Shown here piece by piece: positions 24,280 to 35,100 of a stretch of 64,000 bases of DNA (its first letter is position 1; every line of letters begins with the position of its first letter). The DNA comes from Myoxocephalus aenaeus (taxonomy: Eukaryota; Chordata; Actinopteri; Perciformes; Cottidae): the NCBI GenBank assembly GCA_038501785.1, contig JBAMJR010000080.1, positions 688,501 through 752,500 on the forward strand, in the 5' to 3' direction. Below the pieces are notes generated by a model. The model saw only the letters and a program-made list of their open reading frames with translations, searched no databases and had not been told where the DNA came from. Made by a program: the position numbers and the translations under genes.

Positions 24280-25442
24280 TTAAAAACTTTACGTAAAACA
24301 ACAACTGAAGAAATACACATTTGAATTGATAAAAATTATAAAATAAATACCGTAAATTTCGGGTTACAAGCCGCTCCTACGGCTGATCAGTGTCCCCGCT
24401 GTAGCAAGCTAGTAGCAATGCTAGCTAGCCCCAGCTGGCTACAGCGGGGAGCTGTCGGGGACACTGACCGAAGGTAGTAGCGGCTTGTAACCCGAAATTT
24501 ACGGTACTTTTATACTAAATGGAAAAAGGTTTTTAAATGTTTTAATCAAGTCACTTTCCTCTTGAACCGTTCTTCACGTTTCTTCTTCTTCTTCTTCTTC
24601 TTCTTCTTCTTCTTCTTCTGTTTTCTGAGCAGCCATGAGTCACCTGAACGGGCAGCGTCTCCACGGTAACGTGATTCGGGTGATGCCGTCCAGGCACCCT
24701 GTGGTGCAGCTGCCCCGCGGGGGGGCGGGGCCAGAGGAGCAGACGCTGACCCGGGACTTCTCAGGCTCCGCCCTCCACCGCTTCAAAAAGCCCGGATCCA
24801 AAAACTTCAACAACATCTTCCCTCCGTCGGCGACGCTGCACCTCTCCAACATCCCGTAACGTTTATGTTTACGTTTATGTTTATGTTCACAGTTTAGATC
24901 CTGTGTCTCTCTTCTGACTTTATAGAGTTTTTATTTTATTTTCATGCAAACGTATATTTTCACACCATTTAAAGACAAATAATCTGCTCAAAGAGCTCGT
25001 TCTCCTTTTGGCGACATTAACGAATCAATAACACTTATTCCTTATTAATTATTACGTATTGCTTATTACTTATTGCTCATTAATTATTGCTTACTATGTA
25101 TTACTTATTGCTTTTTGCTTATTATTACTCATGCAGGTCATCGGTCAGCGAGGAGGTGTTGAAGGATTTGTTTTCCTCCAGTGGATTCACAGTAAAAGCC
25201 TTCAAGTTTTTCCAGTGAGTAACAACAGTCGACCTGCAGTCCTGTAAACGTAATGATGTCACTTCCTCTGATGTCACTTCCTCTGATGTCACTTCCTCTG
25301 ATGTCACAGGAAGGACAGGAAGATGGCTCTGATGCAGCTGGCGTCTGTGGAGGAAGCCATCGAGGCGCTAATCGCTCTGCACGACCACCAGCTGGACCAC
25401 AACCAGCACCTCCGGGTCTCCTTCTCCAAGTCCACCATCTGA
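20663..25442 (+). CDS. ptbp3: Polypyrimidine tract-binding protein 3
   Basis: RNA-binding splicing regulator with four RRMs. Exons: 20639-20684 (ATG 20663), 20751-20917, 21400-21543, 21809-21964, 22058-22168, 22911-23064, 23290-23349, 23530-23627, 23708-23741, 23908-24000, 24633-24855, 25137-25214, 25310-25442. All phases fit, giving 490 aa from this ATG. RRM1 covers about 27-102, RRM2 144-220, RRM3 293-370 and RRM4 411-488. The ending LRVSFSKSTI is the invariant PTB C-terminus. The RRM2-RRM3 linker is short for the family. AFLEMASEEAAVTMVNYYT and adjacency to hsdl2 favour PTBP3, although RRM3 also resembles PTBP1. A longer N-terminus via the 19558 exon is possible. Introns carry CA, GT and CU-rich tracts, which are natural PTB ligands. 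Confidence 0.9.
20918..21110. repeat. Degenerate gctaac repeats in ptbp3 intron
   Basis: Repeated aactgctaatagctaacggc-type units start at the donor of exon 20751-20917, whose text gtaacggctaactgct resembles the unit. 21110-21399 is plain AT-rich intron. Confidence 0.7.
22183..22855. repeat. CA-rich minisatellite filling ptbp3 intron
   Basis: About 670 bases of cacacacgct / ctcacacacacgca units starting 15 bases after the exon donor at 22168. The long HTHTHT open frames over it are artefacts. Confidence 0.92.
23192..23283. repeat. (GT)n directly upstream of a ptbp3 acceptor
   Basis: A GT run of about 90 bases running to the ttttacag acceptor of exon 23290-23349. It replaces a normal pyrimidine tract except for the last few T residues. 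Confidence 0.95.
23354..23512 (+). repeat. CU-rich tract in ptbp3 intron before RRM3 exons
   Basis: About 160 bases of uninterrupted ctcctc/tcttcc pyrimidine sequence in the intron between exons 23290-23349 and 23530-23627. In RNA this is a dense cluster of PTB-type UCUU/CUCUCU motifs. A second (TTC)n tract lies at about 24579-24619, just before exon 24633. Confidence 0.85.
23708..23741 (+). other. ptbp3: 34-nt exon equivalent to PTBP1 exon 11
   Basis: Codes STTPLGLFVLF plus one base, inside RRM3. The length is exactly 34 nt, as in human PTBP1 exon 11. In PTBP1 that exon is skipped by PTB itself, shifting the frame and triggering nonsense-mediated decay. The length is not a multiple of three, so skipping here would also shift the frame. 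Confidence 0.8.
24350..24504. mobile_element. 155-bp MITE with TA target duplication
   Basis: 26 identical bases form both inverted ends (starting CCGTAAATTTCGGGTTACAA), then a longer imperfect palindrome continues (gtgtccccgc...). TA lies directly outside each end (24348-24349 and 24505-24506), consistent with a TA target-site duplication as in Tc1/mariner-driven MITEs. It sits in the ptbp3 intron between exons 23908-24000 and 24633-24855. A TA microsatellite lies just upstream (about 24230-24277). Confidence 0.85.
25250..25309. repeat. 15-bp repeat ending in the last ptbp3 acceptor
   Basis: Three copies of tgatgtcacttcctc followed by tgatgtcacag, whose final AG is the splice acceptor of exon 25310-25442. 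Confidence 0.85.
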
Positions 25443-26515
25443 CCTCCTAGTCTCCTTCTGACCTCCTAGTCTCCTTCTCCAAGTCCACCATCTGACCTCC
25501 TAGTCTCCTTCTGACCTCCTAGTCTCCTTCTGACCTCCTAGTCTCCTTCTCCAAGTCCACCATCTGTCCTCCTAGTCTCCTTCTGACCTCCTAGTCTCCT
25601 TCTCCAAGTCCACCATCTGTCCTCCTAGTCTCCTTCTGACCTCCTAGTCTCCTTCTCCAAGTCCACCATCTGACCTCCTAGCCTCCTTCTGACCTCCTAG
25701 TCTCCTTCTCCAAGTCCACCATCTGACCTCCTAGTCTCCTTCTGACCTCCTAGTCTCCTTCTCCAAGTCCACCATCTGTCCTCCTAGTCTCCTTCTGACC
25801 TCCTAGTCTCCTTCTCCAAGTCCACCATCTGTCCTCCTAGTCTCCTTCTGACCTCCTAGTCTCCTTCTCCAAGTCCACCATCTGTCCTCCTAGTCTCCTT
25901 CTGACCTCCTAGTCTCCTTCTCCAAGTCCACCATCTGTCCTCCTAGTCTCCTTCTGTCCTCCTAGTCTCCTTCCCCAAGTCCACCATCTGACCTCCTAGT
26001 CTCCTTCTGACCTCCTAGTCTCCTTCTGACCTACGGGTCTCCTTCTGTCCTCCTAGTCTCCTTCCCCAAGTCCACCATCTGACCTCCTAGTCTCCTTCTG
26101 ACCTCCTAGTCTCCTTCTGACCTACGGGTCTCCTTCTGACCTCCTAGTCTCCATCTGACCTCCTAGTCTCCTTCTGTCCTCCTAGTCTCCTTCCCCAAGT
26201 CCACCATCTGACCTCCTAGTCTCCTTCTGACCTCCTAGTCTCCTTCTGACCTACGGGTCTCCTTCTGACCTCCTAGTCTCCTTCTGTCCTCCTAGTCTCC
26301 TTCCCCAAGTCCACCATCTGACCTCCTAGTCTCCTTCTGACCTCCTAGTCTCCTTCTGACCTCCTAGTCTCCTTCTGACCTCCTAGTCTCCATCTGACCT
26401 CCTAGTCTCCTTCTGACCTCCTAGTCTCCATCTGACCTCCTAGTCTCCTTCTGACCTCCTAGTCTCCATCTGACCTCCTAGTCTCCTTCTGACCTCCTAG
26501 TCTCCTTCTCCTACT
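25416..26515 (+). repeat. Minisatellite grown from the ptbp3 stop-codon region
   Basis: The terminal codons and stop (gtctccttctccaagtccac, then catctga) are followed by over 1 kb of tandem copies. Long units retain the ctccaagtccaccatctg segment and short units are about 17 bases (ctcctagtctccttctg). Most of it would be 3' UTR and is strongly pyrimidine-rich on the sense strand. Confidence 0.93.
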
Positions 26516-28440
26516 GTTGACTGACCCCAACCCCTTTATCTGACCTGTGACCCTTGGAGCTGACTAGCTGGTCTTCGGGGCTTCTGATTGGCCCACGGTG
26601 GGAACGAACGGACCAATGAGAGCTTTCTGTGCCTACAAACACTCACAGTGGCGGATGACGTCACAATGCAGGTCGCCATGGTTACAGAGGTTACACAGCA
26701 CATTCTTGAGCAGACTGGCTGACCAGTAGCCGTGCATTGTGGGTAATGGAGTACAACAAGCCGCTAATGTGAGCTGAGCTGTTTTTGCCTGAATGTTAAA
26801 TTAATGTGATGAAAGAAAAAATGCTGAGAAACCTGCATTTTCTCAAAATCCCCAAATAATGGAATTATATAATATTTCTTTTTTCTTTTCTTTTTTATTT
26901 AAAGCTACTCAGCATGAATACTAATTTAATCAGTAAATTGTCTGAAGAAATCTATTGACATTTTTTTTATTTATTGCAAAAGCAAAATTAATAATTTTTC
27001 TTTCAATTTTAAAATCATTGTTATTCTGAGTTCTTTTAACTGAGTTGATTTCCTTTTCATTTTTTTCGTAAACTGCCTTTTTAACTTCTGAAACATGTCA
27101 AATTGAACAAGAGTTTGTTTCCACGTTCGTCAGCGACCGTCTGATCGGGTTAAATTATTATTACGGAGATCGTAGAACTTCAGATCTCAACAAACGTCTT
27201 CTGTGCCTTATTTCTATGAATTATTGCTGTTTCTTTATTAATCTGCTGTTTCTTTATTAATCTGCTGCAGCGTTCGGTGGCGGGTTTGTTTCATTAGTTC
27301 AGAATCATTTTGTGTTTTCTGTCGTTATTGGGAGTGTTTTTTATTCATGAATGTTTTTACTGTCCAACATGACAGAAGTAAAGCTTTCAACGTCCACCTG
27401 TCCTGTGTATTTATGTATTTGTATGTGTATATACATGTGTATGTGTATATGTCTATATATATATAGACATATGCACATATATATTTGTGTGTAACAAGCT
27501 GAGCTGTGATTGGTTAATCTTCAAGTTTCAGACCCTTTTTTCTATAAAAAAAAGTTTAAATTAAAATCCAGCTCTTGTTTATTTTCTAATTAATTAAAAA
27601 ATCCTTTTGGTTTGGATGATTTTCTGTAAACAGGAAATAAGCCACAATTAAACGGAAGCTGCTGTTTCCCAGTTCACATTCTGACCTCTGACCTATTTAA
27701 CATTATTAAATATTAAATATTATGAGGGAGGCAGAGCTCTGCTTGTTGGTTTGTTCAAATGCAGCGTGACAGCAAACGTAATGGAATTTTATTTTAAAAT
27801 TAAAGTTTTTCATTTGGTCATTTATTTGTTACAGCAAAAAGATTCAAAACATTGTTTTTTGTAATTGTTTGGTTTTCCTTTTATGTTAATTAGAATGTAT
27901 TTTCAAAAATGTTACGTAATCATTCTGTAACAGCAGAAAAGGTCACATTTTGGGAAACTTTTAAAAGCATTTTCAAATTAAATTTGGTAATTCGGAAGCC
28001 TTAAAAAGTAGGCATGGGGTCAAACCAAAGTTTGTGTGCCTTTTTTAATTGGACCAACATTTTTTAAGTGTCTAGGTTTCTACTGTTTTAACGCACAGTT
28101 TTGTAGTTGTTTATGTTTTCATGTCTGAACTTTACTTGTTTAGTGAATGTATTTTATTTTTTGACATCACATCTGTTTCAGGGCTACATGTGTCGGGATG
28201 TCGTAGAATTCAATGTGACCGTACATTTACAACTTGTCATATAGCCACGCCCCTATCTGCATGTAGCCCCGCCCATTCCATCAATCAAAACTGCAATCAA
28301 TTAAGACCAAAGGAAGCCGGCGGAAGGTTTTAACTCTCATAGTTCCGCCCGCTCTTTGTAAGATTTCCCAGCATGCATTTCAGAACTTCATGAAACTGTA
28401 CTTGTTGGCCAGAATATTTTATGTTTAAAAACCTGACCAA
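26516..28440 (+). other. ptbp3 3' flank, no gene seen
   Basis: AT-rich sequence, possibly 3' UTR. No further exon, RNA gene or element was recognised. The polyA site was not located. Confidence 0.5.
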
Positions 28441-28445
28441 AAAAA

Positions 28446-28790
28446 CACGTAAATGTGACGTTACACTTGTTACATTGTAACACGTAAATGTGACGTTACA
28501 CTTGTTACATTGTAACACGTTCATGTGACGTTACACGTGTTACATTGTAACACGTTAATGTGACGTTACACTTGTTACATTGTAACACGTTAATGTGACG
28601 TTACACTTGTTACATTGTAACACGTAAATGTGACGTTACACTTGTTACATTGTAACACGTTCATGTGACGTTACACGTGTTACATTGTAACGTTAATGTG
28701 ACGTTACATTGTAACACATTAATGTGACGTTACATTGTAACACGTTAATGTGACGTTACACTTGTTACATTGTAACACGTTAATGTTACG
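28446..28790. repeat. 35-bp minisatellite cacgtaaatgtgacgttaca...
   Basis: About ten 35-base units. Each contains two small palindromes, gtgacgttacac-like and gttacattgtaac. From 28790 to about 29720 the same vocabulary (gttac, cttgtaac, acaagt) persists in decayed form, including three near-copies of a ~58-base block at 29030-29170. Confidence 0.85.
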
Positions 28791-29719
28791 TACTAAAACA
28801 CTAGTACGTAAAACACTTACTGAAGTAACAGCAAACATTTTACATGTATTATGAAGTGTGTTAACGAGTTACAAGTGAAGACAACTATGGTCATTTAAAA
28901 AAAAGTCCACTTGTAACACTTCTACGTTACACAGTTGTATGTAACGCGTGACTATACTGACCCGTGTAATTGTAAGTACTGTAACACGTTAAATACAAGT
29001 TGAACCTGTGTCTGACATTCTTGTGACGCATTACAATACCTGGAACTTGTAAGTTACTACCTCGAACGAGTTACTTGTAACACAATACTTGTAAGTTACT
29101 ACCTCGAACGAGTTACTTGTAACACAATACTTGTAAGTTACTACCTGGAACAGGTTACTTGTAACACAATATTTGTAACTATACAAGTTGTAGGATGTTA
29201 CATGTTAAATACTAAAGCTGTATGTTACACACGGGGTACAATACTTCTGACATTACATAAGCGTTGGAAGTATATAGATGCAAGTACATTTTTCAACTTG
29301 TATACCGATTATAAGTTATTACTAGCAATGTATTGTACTTGTGCGTTACATACAAGTATGTAATATTTTACACTACAAGCTGAAATACAGGTATCGTCAA
29401 GTGTAGTGTTGAAACAAGACTAGTGTGTATCTTTAAAACTTGTATAAACGTTACAGTACAATGCTACTTGTTATACCTGAAAGGTTTTGTAATGTTATAA
29501 TACTTTTATTTTACAACATGAAACTCGTCTTTGACGTACTTCACTCGTCACATTACACAATACGTGTATTGTGAGTATTTAACATGTTACATGTATTGAA
29601 CATGTTAAATACTTTGTACCTTTAGTGCAACATGTGTTAATACATGTTCATATAAACAGTTGCAACATGTAACAAGTACAAGTCTGTGTATTTACGTTGA
29701 GTACTTGCTACATGTTATT

Positions 29720-30537
29720 AATGTGTAATTATACGTGAAACAAGTATTGTTACTTGTAATATGAAGACATGAAAACATAAAACTGTCTCGTAAGTATTTG
29801 AAATGATTGAAAATATATTTTCTCAGACTCGCCTGAATACATTCAAATGTGTTCAGTTCATTGAAACGTTTTAAAACTTTATTTTCAAGTTTTCTCTCCA
29901 AATGTAATCTTCTTTTCACTGCTGAACTGTTTTGTACCGGAATGTGTCCGTTGTTTTTCTATGCTAATGAATGTTAAGTACTAGTGGTGCATTGTGGGAG
30001 CAGGTAGGACTATTGTTGTTATATTAAAAATGTTTTATATCAAACCAGTGCATGAGGGGAGTGGGGGGGTTCTGTGCTTGATTTTTAATTTATTCTGAAA
30101 GTCAGACAGGAAGTTGTAGCATGAGTCACTGAATAAATACATAATATGGCAACCAATGAGTGTCCTCGGTTTCTCCAGGCTCCTCCCACAATCTGACCTT
30201 CCGGCCAATTAGATTTGTGGGACAGTTTCAACAAAACACATTGAAGTTCAGTTTTGAAAGGATAACACTTTATTGTTCCTGTGGTGACACAATCCTTCAC
30301 TGTGATTGGTCGGTTCGCAGACTACAGCAGATAATTGTCATAAAAAAACAACCAAAAAACAACGACAATAAACAAATGAGAATCCTAACGATCCTATTGG
30401 ACGACGGCGACCGAGGTTCGTCCGACTCGTGGCTGATGTCATCAACCAAACCCCCGTGGCTACGCTAACAGCTAACGGCTAACAGTGAAGCGTCACAGCT
30501 TAAAAAAACACCGCGATCGTGTACACGTACACGTACA

Positions 30538-30580
<43 letters not shown>

Positions 30581-32035
30581 CAGACTCTGCAAAACAAAGT
30601 TCAGAAATGTGGATTATTATTTGTATTAATTTTTTTGGTCCTGTTTTTTTTTTTTTATTCGATGTTTTCTTGAATCACTTGAAATGTCGCGGCCGTAAGT
30701 GTCAGAATACTGGAATTAATTCAGTGCTGAACTGTGTTAGACTTTTTTTGTTGGGGAAGGGCTGAAAATATAACCAAAAACAAAATATATATAGAAAAAA
30801 TAGAAAACTAATTTGATCACAAATCAACAAAAATCCTCTGGTCTCATTGGCCGATGGTTTTTGTTTTCGTGGCAACAACATTCAGAAGAATTAAAGACAA
30901 TAAGTTAAGACATCGTTGTCAGAGAGTTTGGATCTCTTAATTATAAATATTATTCAGATATTTTTATAATAACCAATTTTGTAACTATGACAAAAAAGTT
31001 CTCACAAGAACGACATGAAGTCGTTTAAAATTAGTTTATAATCATGAAACTCGTGAAAAACTAAATAAAGATATTTTAATTTCGTCGTGACGATGATTTC
31101 GTGGTATACGAAAATAAAAATGTCGTACTTTTGTCATCTTGTTTTATAGTTCATAAACATTTTGTAATTATGAGAAACAGAACACAAAGTTAGAAAAATG
31201 TTTTTAGTTTTTTTTAGTAAACGCAGTCTGTAAAATTAAACTTGTTTGTTTGTTTTGTTCTTTTTAAGACGAAAGTCAACGACTTCATTCTCGCTCCTCA
31301 TTGGCTGATTGTATTTTTTTCAAAAAGCTGCACAAATCAACATATTTCATATTGACACTCAGAAAACTGATCAGAGATGTTTTCTTGCTGTTTATATTGT
31401 GATTATTGATATTCTGTTTGATATGTTTTAAGAGAAGAAAACGTCTCCATGTAGTTTTTCTTTGTGAAAGATTCACACGAATAATCTGACTTATTTTTTT
31501 AGGCTCTTTTTGTCTTCTTTTTTTTTATCATTGCAAAAATCCTGAAAGCAAATAAATTCTGTAATAATTAATTAACTGAACTCTGAACGTTTATTTCAAC
31601 CACCGCTGAATACTTTTAAACACAACTTCCTTAATAGAACGGAAATATTTTAGTTTGAAAACAAATCAGTTAGAATTTATGGAAATATTACAGACACAAA
31701 CAGTCAAAAGGAATATGTCAATACTATAAATTCTGTTGTGTTTAAACACAAAGTATTCAGTCGTGATGAAACGTCATCTTTTCATATTCAGTTCTAATTA
31801 TTTTAGCTCCCATAAGAAAACTTCACAAATGCTCAAAAGCCAATCAGGAGACAGAATTCTTCCTCTCTCCCGATTGATTGATTTGTTTTCTCTGATCAAA
31901 GATCAGACAATTCAGTGCGATGCATCACTCCCTCGCATTTCTTTTTTACCTCCATCCTGCGCTCTCATTGGCTTGTTCTGGCATCATTTAGTTTTAGCAC
32001 CAAAAAAAACATAAATAGTTAAAAATGCGCACGCA

Positions 32036-32068
<33 letters not shown>

Positions 32069-32165
32069 CCAGACACACACTTAATTTTCTCTCATAAAAA
32101 ACAAAAAATCATCAGTCTCTTTCTGTCCTCCTCCTCCTCCGGAAGAAGGGGAGGAACCATGTTCA
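29720..32165. other. Intergenic/3' UTR between ptbp3 and ugcg
   Basis: Convergent gene ends. It holds a cacgtacacgtacac plus (CA)n run at about 30520-30577, a (CA)n run at about 32036-32067, and AT-rich sequence that may be ugcg 3' UTR (possible minus-strand AATAAA at 31590-31595). Short open frames here have no recognisable homology. Confidence 0.5.
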
Positions 32166-35100
32166 CTAGACGTCGAGGATCTCCTCGGCGGTGCCGCCGC
32201 AGCGCAGCCGGTAGCGGCCGGTCCTCCAGCTGATGGTCGGGTCCCACAGCGCCGAGAGGAAGATCTGCACGGCCATCGACTCCCGGATGAACCACGCCAC
32301 CGCGAAGTCCAGCTTGGAGAAGCACAGCGGGCCGCCCTGCGAGATGACGTCATCGATCAATAACCAATACGTCCGTATAACTAACCTCGAAATGTGTGTG
32401 GACATTTATTTTTAAATTTATTTTAACTATTTATTTATTTTAAACTTAAAATGTTTCATTTTATTAACGGACAAAGACAAAGCACACAAATATATATATT
32501 ATATAACAATAATAAAATATGCATAATGTTTATGAAATAAAATCATAAGCAAACATCTTGCTTGAAGATATCCTTTCAAAATAAATGTCAAAAATAACAA
32601 CAACTGTAAGTATACATCCACCGTCAAGAAAAACACCTTTCAAAATAAAAGCATATCATTTTGTTGAATGTACCTGAACGCCAGTCAGCTGGATGTAGTC
32701 TGATATAAACCAGGCGAGACAGTGACACATGAAGAAGACCATCATGTCCCACCTGCAAGACACAATTGAGTTATATATACACCATTATTTTTATATATAA
32801 ATATAAGGCACCATAACACACCGAGATCAGAATTAACTCTTATGAACTGAATGTAAATACAATTGAATAACATTTATTTTGTAGTAAATTGTTAACTAAC
32901 TAGTAATTAATATCTGCACAGGACAGGTGAAGGTGTTTGAGGCAACCAGGTGTACCTGAATACGTAATGAGCAGCCCAGCCAATGATGAGGCTGGCCAGG
33001 AAGCACTCGGAGACGGGTTCCAGCACCGTGCCGGGAAGCATATTGATCCTCAACTTCGTCCACCTGAAGACAGAAAACACGACTTTAATACATCTCGAAG
33101 AAGCACATGTAACCACAGAACATATATTAATAACTAATAATACATTTAGTCTCCTCATTGAATATTTAACATGTATCTTCAAAGACAGTAAAAAAAGAAA
33201 TAATGTCCTAAAACCGAAGAGATAACTTATTTTTTCCGACATTTTCCTCACAAACATTTAGTGGTAAAGACGAAATCATCACATTAAAACTATCTATACA
33301 TTTATAACATCATCTAAAAACATGTCATGTATAATAGTTGAGATTTACAGGAAGCACTTTATGTAAATCAGGCGAGTTCTGAGGTCACCTGATCATTCGG
33401 GACTGGAACTGGCCAATAGAGTACGACCCAGAATTCTGCATCGCCACCTGTGTTGCCATGGAGAACTTCCAGCCTCTGAGGAGAGACAGTCAAAAATTAT
33501 ACATAAAATAAATAAATCATTAAAACAGGTAACCCAGCCCGCGCTAACGCTAGCATGCTAACCGGTCAGCGATGGCTTTAGCCATGAAGTAATCTTCGGC
33601 GATGTACTGAGCGAAGGCGATCAATCCGCCGGCTTGATCCAACACGTCCTTCCTCATCAGGCACGACATCCCCGTCACGCACTTTATGCCGGTCACGTTA
33701 GCCGAGATGTAGGAGCGAGGGTGGGACGTCCCAAAATACACCTGCAACAGACAAGACGATAATAAACAATCATAAAACAACTATATGTCATCTGCAAATC
33801 ACTGGAACAAATAAGTTAACAATATTTTTTTGAAAATTATTAATAGAAATAGAGAAAAGTAAAAGGTCCTTAAATAGATCCTTGTGGAACACCTTTTTCA
33901 ACAGTTAAATAATCAGATTGATTTTGATGAAAAGAAACCAAATTAAACCAAAGTGCCTGAAGTTTATCAAGAACATGATGAACCAAATAGAAAACTTGCT
34001 TATATCAATAAAAAAAATGCACCTTTAAATTGACCTCTTCATTGGTGAATCTTAAAAGAGCAGTTTTAGTAGAAATAGTTCAACCAAACAGGAAGTCATC
34101 CGGCGTTAGCATCCAACAGTTAGTCAGTGAACTTAAAAAACAACAGTAAGCTAATGCTAAACAGACACGGCATGACGTTAGCTTGTTAGCCGTACCTGCT
34201 CCAGTGTGGCGGCAAATCCTTGGCGGTCGGCAACATACGGTAACCCATGGACCAATCCCACCTTCTCTGTCATCTGATTGGTCATATCTGTCAGGGAGTC
34301 GGGTTTCACTGCCACACACACACACACAAACTATTAACAATGATGAATAAGTCTAAAACTTGTGCGTTAGTGAAAAACTAAAACGTAACCTTACCTCTGA
34401 TGCCGCTGTCACAGATCCACACAAGGCCGTATTTGGCTCCTTCATAGCCCGGCATCAGGTTGTTGATCTTGGGGTTGATTCCAACTTTCTTCCCTCCTGA
34501 GAACAAAAAAACAGGACATGCTAACATTAGCTGCTAACAAAGTCTTAAAATAAGTGAGTTAAATGTTGTTGGGTGAATTCAGTTACTACAAAAGAACATA
34601 AATATATAATGACAGAATAAACAGAAGTCTTTTCTCACCAATGAATAATCGAGCGTCTACGTTGGGATATTTGCCCAACAACTTTTTACAAACGTCAACG
34701 GCTGGATCATCTTGATCCTGAATGCACAGCAGGATCTCATACTGCAGAACAAAACATGTTGAAATTAGTGCACAAATCCCTTCCTGGAAACAGACCAGGT
34801 TTAGTTAGTTTGTAGCTTCTGGCAATCAGATGGTAGTTTGGGAAATGATCGTGCAGCGGCAGTCAGACTGTAGCTGGAGGAAGTCGGACGGCAGTCAGGG
34901 GAAGTGGGACGTAGTCGGGGAAGTGGGACGTAGTCGGGGAAGTGGGACGGCAGGCGAGGAAGTCGGACGGCAGGCGAGGAAGTGGGACGATAGTTGGAAG
35001 GAGTTAAGTGGTATTCAGGGTCAGTTGAGATGGTAATGAGGTGTTAGCTTCACCTTGGGGTAATCCAGTGTAAAAAACGTCTCCAGGTTGGAGATCAGGT

